Counted from the first letter of the stretch, positions 1 through 11,796 are shown. The stretch: DNA of 64,000 nt from Lichina pygmaea (GCA_963422465.1 OY730173.1:2852001-2916000), one strand, 5' to 3'. Translations and numbers: made by a program. The notes: a model not told the origin generated them from the letters alone.

Positions 1-720
1 CTCGCTAGTGAACCGCTGGTACTGGAGGATCACATGTTCAGCTGTCTCCCACTGCCACCCGCAGGGGCACGCCGGAGACTCGAAGGCAGGGACCCGGCAG
101 CGACGGAGAAAGGCAGCAAGGCCAACCTTGCCTGTGCGTATCTGTCAGGACACTGGTGTGTGCCTTCGGTAAGCCGGCGTGTAGCCGGAGGGCCGCCGAG
201 CGGGGCATCTTGTCAGGCTTCCATATCCCCCCCCCCCCTGGGTCGGTAACCCGGCGCGGGGGGCGTGGCGGTCCTCCTTCTAGCTGGCGCCAGCGGTCCC
301 AGCACCTTTGCTCTGCTAGTTGGTAGGCGAGCCAGAGTGTTTGTGGTGGAGTGGGGTGGTGGCTTGTCGGGGATTGTGCTAGGCCTTGGTGGGGGTTTTC
401 CGACCAAGGGGGAAGCCTAGTCCAGTGGTGGTGTCCTCCATCTGCTGTTGCTGTCGCCAAAGTATGTCTTTTGCCCACTTGTGTCGCACCATACCCGGTG
501 TGGTGGCGGCGGCCTCGCCGCGGGGCGAGGTGTCTGTGGATTCGGTCACATGCAGTGGCAGTCTCCTGGTGTGTGCCAGAGGCTTCAAGGCGGGCGCAAG
601 CCTGTAACTGGAGTCAGGCTATGTGAGCTCGGAGAGAGGGGACTGCTGCTTCCTGTTCAAGATCCTTCCGGCTTGTACGGTAGCCCTGTACGCTCCGGTG
701 AGCAACTCCATAGTAACAGC
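1..720 (-). mobile_element. degenerate Tad1-like LINE, C-terminal RT region (edge-truncated)
   Basis: On the minus strand several frames give pieces of the region that follows reverse transcriptase in fungal Tad1-like LINEs. LLTGAYRAT lies near 645-680. A stretch rich in WR and PP follows. At the window edge the reverse complement of about 1-60 reads WQWETAEHVILQYQRF, the usual Cys/His tail (CPCG..ETAEHV). Stops and frame changes separate the pieces, so this is a relic, and it runs off the left end of the window. A 12-nt C run lies at 227-238. The assignment rests on motif memory only. Confidence 0.6.
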
Positions 721-776
721 AGATGACTTGAGATAAGTGTCTGTATGCTCAGCATCTCCGTAATCTTGGTTGGTAA

Positions 777-831
777 TACCCGTGCCATGGGGGGGGGGGG
801 GGGGGGTTAATACTCCCCCATGGCACGGGTA
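777..831. repeat. inverted repeat around an 18-nt G run
   Basis: A perfect 17-bp inverted repeat (777-793 and 815-831, arm TACCCGTGCCATGGGGG) encloses the rest of a G run (789-806) and TTAATACT. A related motif, with C run then AATGGCACGGGTAC, recurs at about 31241-31272. It sits beside the LINE relic. Confidence 0.8.
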
Positions 832-1090
832 CAAGGGCAATGCAGGCCACCTAGGGAAAACCAAAGGCCTAGATATCTTGGGAATTCTGATAGTGCGGCT
901 CTGTGACAGACTAGTGTTGGAGCTGGGAGGCAGGGAAGAGCCGTTATCAATTTCTTTAGGGAAAAAGCACTCGCTATATACACGAATTCAACCCCTGCTC
1001 AGTTCCCTATTCAGCCTCTATTCTGCAGCCCGCCGTGTCCTTCCCGAGATTGGACCTTGGCAGTGTTGCAATCCTAACAACTAGACTGTA
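832..1090. other. short noncoding spacer
   Basis: This lies between the G-run palindrome and the Fot1-like element. I see no coding signature. The final TA (1089-1090) is the left half of the transposon target duplication. Confidence 0.5.
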
Positions 1091-3246
1091 CCGTAACCGA
1101 TCACGTGGCGCTCAGTATCACCCAACGCTCAGTATTCCGAGATTCTGCACCTCGACTGCCTTCTTTATTTTATCGCCATGGAGAAGTCTTATGAAGACTG
1201 AATGAGTGAGGTACTTGCTGAGCTTGAGCTGGCGGATCGAATTAACTACTTAGCCACTGCATCGAGGCACAATGTCGGTCGCCACGCCCTTTCTCGTCGA
1301 CATCAGGGCAAAAGCACCTCCCGAGAAGAAGTCAACTCGACAGTCATTAAAGCCCTTTCCGATGCCCAAGAATCAGTACTGGTAGAGCGTATCAGTGCTC
1401 TAAGCCTTAGGGGATGGCCAATGACCCCTCAGATCGTCCGAGATCTAGCGGAACGCATCGCTGGAAAACCGCTTGGGAAGTGCTGGACTCGACAGTTTGT
1501 TCAACGTCATTTGGACACTCTGGAAAGTGTCTACCTAAAGTCTATAGACAAGAAACGCAAATGGGCAGAGTCTATAGCCCAAATCAAGGCTTTTTACCAG
1601 CTGGTATCACTATCCCTAACGTTATTCATAAAACTTTGCTAATTCTTACATAGTTATCTGACGCTATTGAGAAATACCATATCACGGCTGATAACATCTA
1701 CAACGTCGACGAGAAAGGCTTCCTTATTGGCCAGGGGCATGCCACACGACGTATCATCAACAAGGAGGCACGGAAAACTGGCAAGATTCTAGGCATCAAC
1801 CAAGATGGGAGTCGGGAGTTTGTGACTCTAGTTGCTTGTGTTCGAGCAACTGGATCATACATCCCTCCAACTCTTATCTATCAAGGTCAATCGCATGACC
1901 TTCTTGACACCTGGGTACAAGATCTGAATGACACTGAGGCATACTTTGCTGTCTCTGAGAAAGGGTGGACAAATAACGATCTGGGTCTTCAATGGCTACA
2001 GAAAGTCTTCAACAGGTGTACTGAAGCTCAGGTAGGACGAAGCCGTCGTCGTCTTCTTATAGTTGATGGTCATTCAAGTCATGTTAATCTTTCTTTTCTT
2101 GAATATGCTCATGCAAATAGTATTGTTGTTCTTGTACTGCCTCCTCATACTACACACCGATTACAGCCTCTTGATGTTGGTCTGTTCTCTCCCCTAGCAC
2201 AACGTTATTCCCAAGAGCTTGATGCTGTGATGCGTAATAGCTTAGGCATTACGTCTATCACAAAACATATCTTCTGGCCTATCTTCTATTCTGCTTGGCA
2301 AAAAAGCTTCACAACTGAGAATATTCAGTCAGCTTTTGAAGCTACTGGTATTTTCCCTCTTAATGCCTCTCGAGTGCTTAATATTCTTGATCCCTCTTCT
2401 CATACACCTCAGAGACCTGCCCCTACCCATGCTAAGACCCCTGTCACATTCAAATGTTTCTGTTATGCAATTCAGATGCAGAAGAAAGCTGGTTCTACAG
2501 AAGGACTTGAGCGGATCAGGGATGGCTTCGCAAAAGTCATCACGGAGCGAGATCTCAACAAAGCTACAGTGGAGCAGCTAACAGAGGCTTTACTAATGGA
2601 GAAGAAGAAGAAACAGCAAGGAAAGCGGCTTAATTTGCTTGGAGAGGAGGATACTAAGCCTCAGATCTTCACTCCATCGAAAATCCAAGCTGCACTTGCA
2701 AGAAATAGCGAAAAAAAGCAGGAAGAAGAGCAGAAAAAGGAGGAGGAGGATAGGAAGAAGGAGGAGGTAGCACAGCTACGTGCACGGAAGCAATTGGAGA
2801 AGGAAGAGCAACGGACAAATCAAGAAATTGCTCGTCAAGTGGCCAGAGAAGAGAAGGCTAAAAAGGCTGCAATTGTGAAAGCCAATAAGGAGGCCAAGAA
2901 GCAGGCACAAGGAAATGGGAAGGTCCAGGAACCCTCAGAGACTGTCGAGGAATCTTCTCCACCAAGCAACGAAGCTCCTGCTGTCGATGATGATGGAGAT
3001 GAGTGGAGCTCTGAGGAGGAGGCTCCAAGACTGAATTCACGTGGCCGAGTCTTGAGGAAGCCATCACGCTTTGTATACTAGACTTCTATTGCTTAATATC
3101 TCTTCTCTATATGCTATTCTATTAGATATCCAAGCTTGAGACTATTCCGACAAGAATCCACGGAGTTATTCAACTTTTTATCAAGGGGGTCCTCGGTCGC
3201 TCAAGTGAGCGTTGGGTGATACTGAGCGCCACGTGATCGGTTACGG
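1091..3246 (+). mobile_element. complete Fot1/pogo-type DNA transposon
   Basis: The element is 2,156 bp long. Its ends are perfect 41-bp inverted repeats (1091-1131 and 3206-3246), beginning CCGTAACCGATCACGTGGCG. It is flanked by TA on both sides (1089-1090 and 3247-3248), the target duplication of the Tc1/mariner/pogo superfamily. It carries one transposase gene on the plus strand. The perfect match of the repeats and the nearly open transposase suggest a recent insertion. The sequence shows no strong AT bias, so heavy repeat-induced point mutation is not apparent. Confidence 0.92.
1202..3081 (+). CDS. Fot1/pogo-family transposase (CENP-B HTH + DDE)
   Basis: It catalyses cut-and-paste movement of the surrounding element. 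Two exons (1202-1603, 1654-3081) with a 50-bp GT-AG intron give about 609 aa. The N-terminal 130 residues resemble the CENP-B/pogo helix-turn-helix DNA-binding region (SRRHQGKSTSREE, then GKCWTRQFVQRH). The catalytic part has NVDEKGFLIGQ, then VDGHSSHVN, then HRLQPLDVG, matching the three acidic residues of the pogo-type DDE/DDD triad. The C-terminal third is a charged, Lys/Glu-rich coiled-coil-like tail. The family normally starts a few residues earlier: an ATG at 1178 is in frame but is closed by TGA at 1199-1201, so I start at the next in-frame ATG. Activity is therefore uncertain. Confidence 0.85.
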
Positions 3247-3971
3247 TACGGTACGTATGGGTACTGCGGTAACATTGTATCTGTCACCCACCTCGTAAGC
3301 GAAGCATACGCTGACTTAGCGGACAACCCATGACCCGGAACCCAATGGATGATCGGATCACGATCGAACCCTGCCAGATGATGCTTGACTACTTCCGTAC
3401 TGTAAGAGCGTCTGTCTGATGAGTAGATTTATCGTCGACATTGTCGTCGAGTCTTGCAGTAGGAGTTTTTTTTGGCTGCGAGGTTGTGCTTAAGCTACCA
3501 GTACGTATGTACGTATGTACGAAGTATGTGATGGTATGTACGGCCGTAGCGTGAGTACACATTTCCGAAGTACCGTACAGTACAGTAGCCCTGCGTGATG
3601 CAATCAATAATGTGCGCCCGAATGACTCGGTTGGATGCATCACGTTACATTACCATCGTCGCGCTGATGAAAATCTATTCAGCCCTACACACGTACCAGA
3701 TTTACGAAGGTGGAAAGAGCGCGCGTACGCATCAGGTTCGACCATCTTGAAACACTACGACCCTCTGTGGATATATCGACGAGCGAACCGTCATCACGGC
3801 GACCTCAACGTTCGACCACTCGGGCTCTCGCTCCATTGGGGGCAGCGACGAGGTTACGACGTCGCCACGCGATCCGCCGAGCTGGGACCCAGTCCGGGCT
3901 CTGCAGCGAACCTGGACCGCCAAGTTGGACCGAGAGGCGGGATCAGGCAGGGGGAGGACGAGGAGGATTCG
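3247..3971. promoter_or_regulatory. upstream region of transporter, GTAC-rich
   Basis: No conserved coding signature is seen. Runs such as CGTATGTACGTATGTACG (about 3504-3522) and GTACCGTACAGTACAG (about 3571-3586) are typical of the intergenic DNA in this window. The promoter and 5' leader of the transporter must lie here. Confidence 0.4.
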
Positions 3972-5730
3972 ATGGCGAGGCCTCCGCTCAATCGAGTCGC
4001 TACTGGACAGTCCCAGTTGCCCCTACTCCACGACGACCGTGGCCAGGGTCGACCGTCGTACGATGAGCCGGCGCCGGACCTGGAGCGCCGCCCTTTCCGC
4101 ACTGCCCAGCTGCGAAGTCGGAGTCCGGATACGGCCGACAAGAATGCGACGAGGAAGAAGTACACGTATGCCGCCTTCTTCCTCGTCCTGAGCCTCATCA
4201 GCTTCACCGTGCAGACGGAGACGGCCGTCTACGTCCAACATACGCTGGGATGGAAGAAGGCGTATTGCATGCTGTAAGTGCTTGTTCCGCGCGCACCTCG
4301 CTGTGTCGTTGCTCTCGATCTAGTACGCAGATGGCTGACGCGCCCAAATTGCCCGAAGCTAGGTATCTGACCCACGGATCGTGGAGCCTCCTCTGGCCGA
4401 CGCAGCTTCTCATCCTCAGGCTCCGCAAGTCCAAGGTGCCATGGCGGGTGTTCTGGCGGCAGCACACCTTCCTGCTCCGGACGACAGCGCACATGGTCGA
4501 GACGCGACAGCTCCATCCCTCCGCACGCGCCTCGCAACGGTCCCCGCTACCGCACCTGGTCAAGATGATCGCGATCGTAACGATGGCGTTGACGATCGCC
4601 GGAGGGTCGTGGTACGTCGCCGTGGATCTGACGACGCCGAGCGACCTGACGGCCATCTACAATTGCTCGGCCTTTTTCGCGTACGCGTTCAGCATCCCGC
4701 TGCTCAAGGACAAGTTCCGCATCGACAAGATGCTGTCCGTGGCTGTCGCGATCATCGGCGTGCTCGTCGTGGCCTACGGCGATACGACGCCGACCAAGCA
4801 CGGCGGCAAGTCCGGGGGTGCCGTTGGCGGCGAACCGCAATCGCCCGAACAGACCCAGGCCAAGAACCGGACGCTGGGCAACCTCATCATCGGCGTCGGC
4901 AGCGTTCTGTACGGTCTCTACGAGGTGCTGTACAAGAAGCTTGCTTGCCCGCCCGAGGGAGCGAGCCCCGGTCGAGGCATGATCTTTGCCAACGCGATGG
5001 GAAGCATGATCGGTTGTTTTACGCTGTTCGTACTCTGGATTCCCTTGCCCATCTTGCACGTCCTGGGGTGGGAGCCATTTGAGCTGCCTCGGGGTCCGGC
5101 CGCCGGATGGTTGTTTATCTCCGTCATAGCGAATGCCAGTGAGTTTCCCAGAGCACCATCACTATCGTCTGGCTGTCTCGACGTTCTGCGTAGATCTAGT
5201 GCTTACCAGTCTACTTCAGCGTTCTCTGGATCTTTTCTGGTCTTGGTATCGTTGACTTCGCCAGTTCTGTCTTCCGTAGCTGCACTGTAAGTCTTTCCTC
5301 CCTCTCCCTTCCTCCCTCCCTCGCGTCCTTCCAAAGACCAGTCCAAACTCTCCTTTCCACCCCCTCTCCAAATCTAACAAACTAACCTCTCACCACCTGC
5401 AGTCTCACGATATTCATCGTCGCCATCGTCGACTGGCTCCTGACGGGTGTTCCTCTCTCCGTGGCGGCCATCATCGGAGGTCTTTTGATCATCGCCGCCT
5501 TCGGGCTGCTCAGCTGGAGCACCTACCGCGAAATGAACGACGAACATCAGAGGAAATCCGAAGTGGACATGATCGTCGACGACGATGACGACGACGACGA
5601 CAACGACGATGACGGCCTCGACAGCGACGACGGACGTACCAGAAGCGATAGTATGAGAAGCGGCGCGCGAGGCCTTCTCGGCAACAGCGGAAAGAGACTT
5701 CGCGAGCGTGATGCCGAGGAGGGGAAGTGA
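3972..5730 (+). CDS. DMT/EamA-type membrane transporter (SLC35F-like)
   Basis: Likely an integral membrane carrier of the drug/metabolite transporter superfamily; the substrate cannot be told from sequence. Four exons (3972-4273, 4363-5138, 5220-5286, 5403-5730) give 490 aa. A basic N-terminal tail of about 60 residues is followed by hydrophobic segments: YAAFFLVLSLISF, IVTMALTIAGGSWYVAV, SAFFAYAFSIPLL, MLSVAVAIIGVLVVA, LIIGVGSVLYGLYEVL, LFVLWIPLPIL, FLVLVSLTSPVLSSV and SVAAIIGGLLIIAAFGLL. This is the usual set of about ten helices with an EamA-like C-terminal half (VLSSVAALLTIFIVAIVD). The C terminus is unusual: a run of about 14 acidic residues (VDDDDDDDDNDDDG) and then a Ser/Arg-rich tail. 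The ATG was chosen because the upstream frame is Arg-rich and unlike the family. A LINE lies about 200 bp downstream. Confidence 0.8.
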
Positions 5731-5919
5731 ACCGGATTCTTCTTCTTCTTGTTCAAGAGGCGTCGCGAGAATGTTCGAGTAATGTGTACTGTACTGTGGT
5801 ACGGTACGTGCGAAAGTGCCACGAGTGCTTAGGAGAGTATTTGGGAGAGGACGCGGCAGAGGGCTGGGGAGAGCAGATTGAGCTGCCAACGTGAGATTTA
5901 TCTGAAAATGCACACACGT

Positions 5920-5932
5920 ATTTGCGCTTGTT
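5920..5932. repeat. target-site duplication, left copy
   Basis: ATTTGCGCTTGTT here is repeated exactly at 7312-7324 and brackets the LINE fragment. Confidence 0.75.
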
Positions 5933-7311
5933 TGAGGTCTAGATACCCGACAGGGCACCTCTGGGGTAGTCGAGAGAAGTTCCATCGCACACCCCCTCCT
6001 AGCAGAGTCTCCAGCAGCTGATGCATCGAGGATCTTCTAGGGGGGGGAGCGATGTCTGTACCGCGGCGTTGTTAATCAAACAGGGACTACGTGTTCAAGA
6101 ATGTGAGTAGCAGTCTGGAGGAAGCCCGCCGCTCCAGTGCCTAAGGGCCGTGTGATAGCCAAAGTGCTGGCTTGATAGTTTTGCCTAAGGCCTTGGCACG
6201 AGTTCCCTTCGGACTGCCTGCTGACCGGGGCCGGTGCACTGGAGATCCTCAGAGGTTCTCTGGTGGGCCACCTCGTACAACCGGGGCCCCACAGGCGGCA
6301 GCGGGCAGATGGAGACTCCTCCCTACTTGGCTAGCGGGCTGGAAAGGCAGCCCTGCAGGTACTGGCAAGGTCTGCAGGACTGTAAGGCCTGTGAGGCATG
6401 GTCGGCCTCCGTACGAGAGATCTACAGAGGTGACACAAAACAGCGAGAGCTGTGGGGTGTGGCATATAATGGTAGTGACAGAGGTAGGGCCTGAGCCTAC
6501 TACAAGACTGTCTAATAGCCTGAGAGGATGGATGCGCATGCCAGTCTGGATGGAGTGCGGGCTTAGGACTGCAAACCACGGGCTCAGGGAGCAAACTACG
6601 ATTGAAGCGTGGGCTCTGGGCTGGCGACCCGGCGCCCCGAAGCAGGTCCTAGGGGTGAGCGTGTACGGCGGAACACAGGAGACCCCGGGACTACAGGGAA
6701 GTGTGGCAGAGACCCTGCAGGGGGATGGTGACTCTGTGCTACAGTATGTCTTGGCATAGCATGATTGTGGCCGGCTACACGCCAGCTTGTCGAAGGCCCA
6801 GAGCAGCATTCCTGACACAGGTCCGCACAGGTGAGATCAGGCTGGCAGCCTTCCTCTGCAAGTGGCAGCTCTCCGGCTTCCCAACGCCAGCCTGCAACTG
6901 CGGAGCACAATGGGAAACAGCTAAGCACGTAGTTGCTAACTGCCCTTGCCTTCTCCAGGCGCCCCACAGCCTACATGCTGCAGCGTCCACTATTGACTAC
7001 GGTACCAGGTGATGACTTCGTGACCGCGGCCCGCCGCCCCCCCTCACAGGGTGGATCCTCCGCCACAGTGTCCTTCCCCGGTTCTCCTAGGCTCGGGAGT
7101 AGCTGGAAGCTGGCGACTAGCTAGCCACCCCCCCCCCCCCCCACATGTTCTACAGCAACTTGACAGGGTACAGTAGCACTGATGAGGTGCTGCAGGGAAA
7201 GGTTTTTTTTTACTCCTGAGAGTTTTCCTAGCCTAGCTTTATTGATGACCCAGTATAGCCTAGCTACACTAGTGCTAGAATGGTGTAGGGATTCAATCAA
7301 TCAATCAATCA
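5933..7311 (+). mobile_element. 5'-truncated Tad1-like LINE with (AATC)n tail
   Basis: A LINE 3' part of about 1.38 kb in sense orientation, lying in the region downstream of the transporter. The frame at 6701-7012 contains TGEIRLAAFLCKWQ and then CNCGAQWETAKHVVANCPC, the Cys-rich tail of fungal LINE reverse transcriptases. Upstream frames are fragmentary. The 3' end has AGAATGGTGTAGG and then a simple (AATC)n tail at about 7292-7311. A 13-bp duplication (5920-5932 = 7312-7324) flanks it, as expected of target-primed insertion. A 15-nt C run lies at 7128-7142. Frames are broken, so it is inactive. Confidence 0.8.
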
Positions 7312-7324
7312 ATTTGCGCTTGTT
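7312..7324. repeat. target-site duplication, right copy
   Basis: Exact copy of 5920-5932, immediately after the (AATC)n tail. Confidence 0.75.
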
Positions 7325-7655
7325 GTTTGTCGGTCTCCTGGCCTCAGGTAATACGCTGATAAGTGGAATGAAAGTACATCGTTGGATGGCGGGGGTCGGA
7401 GAGGATGCTGAGGAGTGTGCTGTGGAGGATGGTAACTACGTACCTACCAGTAAAGCTACATCGATCCATAGCCCCTTCTGTGATTCTGCAAAGATAAGAG
7501 GCCACTTGTCACCTGCGTCAAGAACTTCGTCCATAGTTTTATCATCGCTTCGGTGACTCTATCTACGACAACGAGCCAACGAGCCAGTAGCGCTGGTACA
7601 ACCGGCGAAAAGCCTTGAGTGACCGGCTACAAGTCTTCCAGAAAGCAACTTCTTC
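7325..7655. other. 3' flank of ARP2
   Basis: No coding or RNA signature is seen. This is presumably the 3' UTR of the minus-strand ARP2 gene plus ancestral spacer. Confidence 0.4.
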
Positions 7656-9340
7656 TCATCGCGGACCCAATTTTTCCAGGGCGCGCGTCGGGCCAAGCTC
7701 GTGCCAGTCGTCTTTGGTGATCCACATGTCGTCTTTGTCCGCCATCTGGACGGAGAGGAGCGGTTTACTGAGGTTAGTGCCGGATCAAGAAGGAATCTGC
7801 TGGGTGGGGATGGCAAGGGAGAGATAGATGGGTGGAGGGTGATGGGATTGAGAGATGATTGGCAGGAAGACGGGAGGTGAGACTTAAAGAAGTTGGTGTG
7901 CCTTACAATGTTGGCTAGTACGGCGCCGCCTAAAAAGACCATGTGTCGCCGTCGAGGAGGATCTTCGATGCGGAGCTTGAATTTCTAGTTTGGGATAGGT
8001 CAGCTCTAGGGCAACGTCAACGGCATCGCTCGTGATAACAGAACATACGTTCATCCGCTCCGTGTTTCCATTCAAAACTCTCGTCAACCACAGCTGCTTC
8101 ATTTCCTTCTCGAGTCGACTCGGTAGGCCCGGATACATGCTACTTCCACCGCTGAGCACGATGGCCCTGTAGAGGCTGCTCCGGACGTCCACGTCCGCCG
8201 CCTGGATGGTGTTGAACAAGAACTCTGCGATACCCGGCTGTTCGACGTCGACCAAGTGCGGCTGGAACAGGCACTCGGGCGCCTCGAATCGTTCGCTGCC
8301 GACGCGGATCACTCGCCCGTCTGGCAGCGTGTAGCTCTCGACCAGCACCGTGGTCTCCTCGCTCAGACGCTGGTCGAGCTCGAGATCGTACGAGACGTAG
8401 CATAGCTTCTCCTTCATCTGGCGGACAGTCTCAAAGTCCGCCGTGCGGTTGAGAGCGTAGCCCCGGCGCAGCAGAAGCGAGATCAACTGCCGCGTCACGT
8501 CCCGGCCAGCCACGTCCAGTCGTCTCGAGAGATGGTTGAGGACGGTGGACTCGTGCACGGGCACGATGTGTGTGACGCCATCTCCTGAGTCCACGACGAC
8601 CCCGCTGCTGAGGCCTGCCAACACATGAGCCGGGATGATTCAGACGATGGTTTGAACAACGGCGCAGAGCATACCTTGAGCGTACAATGCAAGAACTGCC
8701 TGGATAGCCACATATACGCCTCCAAAGTCGTACCGCTCAAACATGACCTCGCACATATGCTCCCTGTTCTTGATGGGATTGACCGGCGGCTCGGTGAGGA
8801 GGATCTTTCGACCGGCCGTGTTGATCTTCATCTTCTCGCGGAAGGTGTAGTCCCAGAGATGTTGCATGTCATCCCACCTTTTGACGATGCCGTTGTCCAT
8901 CTACACCGCAGACACACGTTAGACAAGACTCCACTCCTCCTGCCCAGGTAGCCAGGCCGCTCTCTGACGGCTGCTGGTGACATACCGGGTACGTGATCTG
9001 CAGCATCGTCCTCGCTGCCGCAGCCTCGTCGCCGCACATGATGTCCTTGACGACGACATCTCCTGCGCGTTCTTCGGTCCGCAAGATCGGCCGACCGACT
9101 ATAGACGGGTACTGAAACTCGGGGAAGTTCTAATGGTCCAACCGACGTTGAGGGTCAGTCTACGTCAGCCCCACTCTCCTAACGACGGACACTGTTCCGG
9201 CATGCTCGTACCTGCGCCGCGTACCCCACTTTGAGGAAACCGGTGCCTCCATCGAGGACTGAACCCAGACTCCGTCAGCGTTTGGAACTGTCGTGGTCTT
9301 TGATACAGATCGCGCACGTACCGATGGGGGCGTCGGTCAT
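7656..9340 (-). CDS. ARP2: actin-related protein 2 (Arp2/3 complex)
   Basis: Subunit of the Arp2/3 complex that nucleates branched actin filaments at cortical patches and endocytic sites. Seven exons on the minus strand (9340-9322, 9258-9212, 9129-8986, 8900-8675, 8614-8049, 7984-7907, 7745-7656) give 389 aa, the usual Arp2 length. Signatures in order: [20 protein letters not shown] at the N terminus (phosphate-1 loop), [48 protein letters not shown] (phosphate-2 loop), [40 protein letters not shown] (adenosine loop), and [16 protein letters not shown]. The stop follows ALEKLGPR. All introns have clean GT-AG ends and phases agree. The gene appears intact. Confidence 0.95.
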
Positions 9341-9774
9341 TTTTGTGGCTGTTTCGAGTCCTGTTCCAGGAAGGCGGGGGCTCGGGTCTGATATTCGGTT
9401 CGGGATGGCGATAGACGTACGAGGATGAGACTGCAAGCAACCCTGGCATCGAGCGGCTTAAGTTGGTCACATTTTTACAATTCCAGGACGCAGCTCTTTG
9501 TGACCATCGTCTCGGGTTGACTACAAGAGCGCCGACCAGAAATCAATCAACCTATACGGTACCGCAACCATTCGAATAGACTCATCCAAAGTGCCGCCAG
9601 CTGAACCAAAGAATCGAGACGATCAGAAAGCTCGATACAATGTCGACACAACTAGTCTAGCTCAAATATGACTAGCTGACTAGCATCAGACAGTAGTACA
9701 GCAGCAACGTCGCAATGAGAGTTCTCGAGCGCAACTTTCTGAGCAGAAAAGATAATAAGATTCGTTTCAAGCAC
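9341..9774. other. spacer between ARP2 start and PMI stop
   Basis: About 430 bp. It should contain the ARP2 promoter and the 3' UTR of the phosphomannose isomerase gene. I see no clear element. Confidence 0.4.
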
Positions 9775-11450
9775 TCATGACTGCCCAGTGGTCTTCTCTG
9801 GCTTATCACCAAGCTCGCAGAACGCTCTGAAGGTGACAAAGGGCTCGTCCGACGTAGATTCGAGCACCACCTCGGCCGTTGCACCAACGAAGAACACATG
9901 ACCGGCATCCACATCTTCAGACTTTGGACCAACGCTGATGGTCCCAGATCCATGTGTACACAGAACAATGCTCGGGCCGGCTATGGCGTCAAAGGTTGCC
10001 TTGGCGCCCTTCTTGTGAAGCTCCGTTTTGAGGACGCTGAATTCTTCGATGGGCGGGTCATACAGTATGCAAGACGACCCGGAAGTATAAGCCGAGGCAG
10101 ACAGTTTCGCAAATGGATAGTCGACGGGGGACATTTTCTGCTCCTCGATCGGAGCGTAGTTGTAGGTCAGCATCGAGACCAGGGTCTGTACATCCTTGAA
10201 CTTGGGCGTGAAGCCCGCACGGACGACGTTGTCGGACGCTGCCATGCATTCGATGATGTCTGAGTCTGAATTAGTAGCTTGAAGTCTTCAGGTACAATCG
10301 ATCACCAACCTCCGCTGAGATAGGCGTGGATATCGTCAGCCTTGAGAAACATGGCCTCGCCCGGCTGCATCTTGATGTAGTTGAGGAAGAATTGCACAAA
10401 TAACCCAATGTCGCTGGGGAACTGCTCATTGAGTCTCACGACTACTTCTGCCAGCTCTGCGCCGGTATTGGTTGGGCCCCCTCCCCCGGCAAAGTCATCC
10501 TTTTCTCGTTGGGCTGACTCCACAAGCTCCTTGGCGGCCGAGTCGATATCATCTTGCTTGGCGGTCATGAGCGCCGCAAATGCCGTCCTTAGTGCCTGTT
10601 TGTTTCTTTTCGCGGCATCCTCTTGATCTGACGTCTCATGTCCTTGAGTCTCTATAGCGAAAGACTCGGAAGCACTCTCGCCGACGAGTTTCCTTAACGA
10701 AGGCACCGTCTTCAGAAAGTGAGAAATCTCAGCAAGCGGCCGGAACCCGCAAATTCCTTCAAACGCGGTGATCGCGATCGCCATCTCGGGCTTGTGATTG
10801 TCGTCTGATAGCGAATTCAGCACTGGGCTTTCAAATGACAGTTTCCATAAGGTTGCCCCACCTGGATAGTTCTTAGGATCTTTGGCATGTAGCTGCTCAG
10901 CTAGTGTCTTGTCTGGATGAGCTTGAATGCTCAGAGCTTTTCGTATAGACAGAACTTTGAACAGAAATGGTAGCTTGGCGCCATAGCGCTGACTGATCTC
11001 AGGCGACAGCAACATCGCATTGTCCTGCACAAGATCATGGAGTGTTCGCTGCGTCAGACAATCCCGAGATGGTAGCGTGGGATGAGTTCCCATCCATAAC
11101 TTGATGTGGTTTCGTCAGCCATGACGACGTCAATGGCGATTTATAGCATCCTGAGGGTAACGATGCAGTCCTACCTCAGAATACGGTTTATGCTCATCGA
11201 TGGAAACATTGTTGGAAGATGTTGCTGCAGCAAACTTTGCTGCGGCCGAGTCGTTGCCAACTTTGCCTGCACCCATAGCAATTAAATCCCAATCTCGACC
11301 CTGCTCCACTTGTTTGGCTGATTCGACGTACCCCAGTCATAGCTATTTGTACCTGTAAATTGAAGTCAACTATGATCGATAGCAGCACAGTCGACGGTGA
11401 TACGGTAGCATACCACAGTTTAATCGGATCAAAGGAATTGAGAGCACCAT
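9775..11450 (-). CDS. mannose-6-phosphate isomerase, type I
   Basis: Zinc enzyme interconverting fructose-6-P and mannose-6-P in the cytosol; it feeds GDP-mannose for glycosylation and cell-wall mannan. Five exons (11450-11414, 11352-11332, 11266-11175, 11099-10310, 10259-9775) give 474 aa. The N terminus reads [15 protein letters not shown], typical of the family. Then come [34 protein letters not shown] (metal-binding and active-site loop), [30 protein letters not shown], and [20 protein letters not shown] with the [10 protein letters not shown] segment. The first two exons are tiny (37 and 21 nt), but they restore the conserved start and the phases fit. The gene shares its upstream region with SGF29. 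Confidence 0.93.
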
Positions 11451-11796
11451 CTTGATCAACAGTTCAATGCCGTCTCTACACGCTGGATGTGGATCAAGAG
11501 GCGTGGAGAACCCCACATTGACGGAAGCGCGGTTGCCGAAGCTAGCCAGCCACCCGTACCACCCTCGTCGGAGCTAATTACTTAGCGCTCTTTCCTGTTG
11601 GAAGCGTTAATCCTTCCCCGCTACGGTACGGAAGTACATACTTCCGTATGTACTGTACGTATTACGATACGTACGTATCGAGCCGTAAGCTTCATGACGC
11701 CACCAGCGCTAGCGCGACGGGATATCATTATTCCGGCCTGAACTATGTTTCATACGCATCACCCCAACTTCTGTGGCATATCGTCTGTCAACAACC
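11451..11796. promoter_or_regulatory. bidirectional promoter, PMI / SGF29
   Basis: 346 bp between divergent start codons. It contains a GTAC-rich patch (about 11620-11685, e.g. CTTCCGTATGTACTGTACGT). No TATA box stands out. Confidence 0.5.

Noticed and set aside
1091-7311. Repeat-induced point mutation of the transposons
   Set aside because: The Fot1-like element and LINE remnants keep normal GC content and lack the strong TpA excess expected; damage looks like scattered substitutions and indels.
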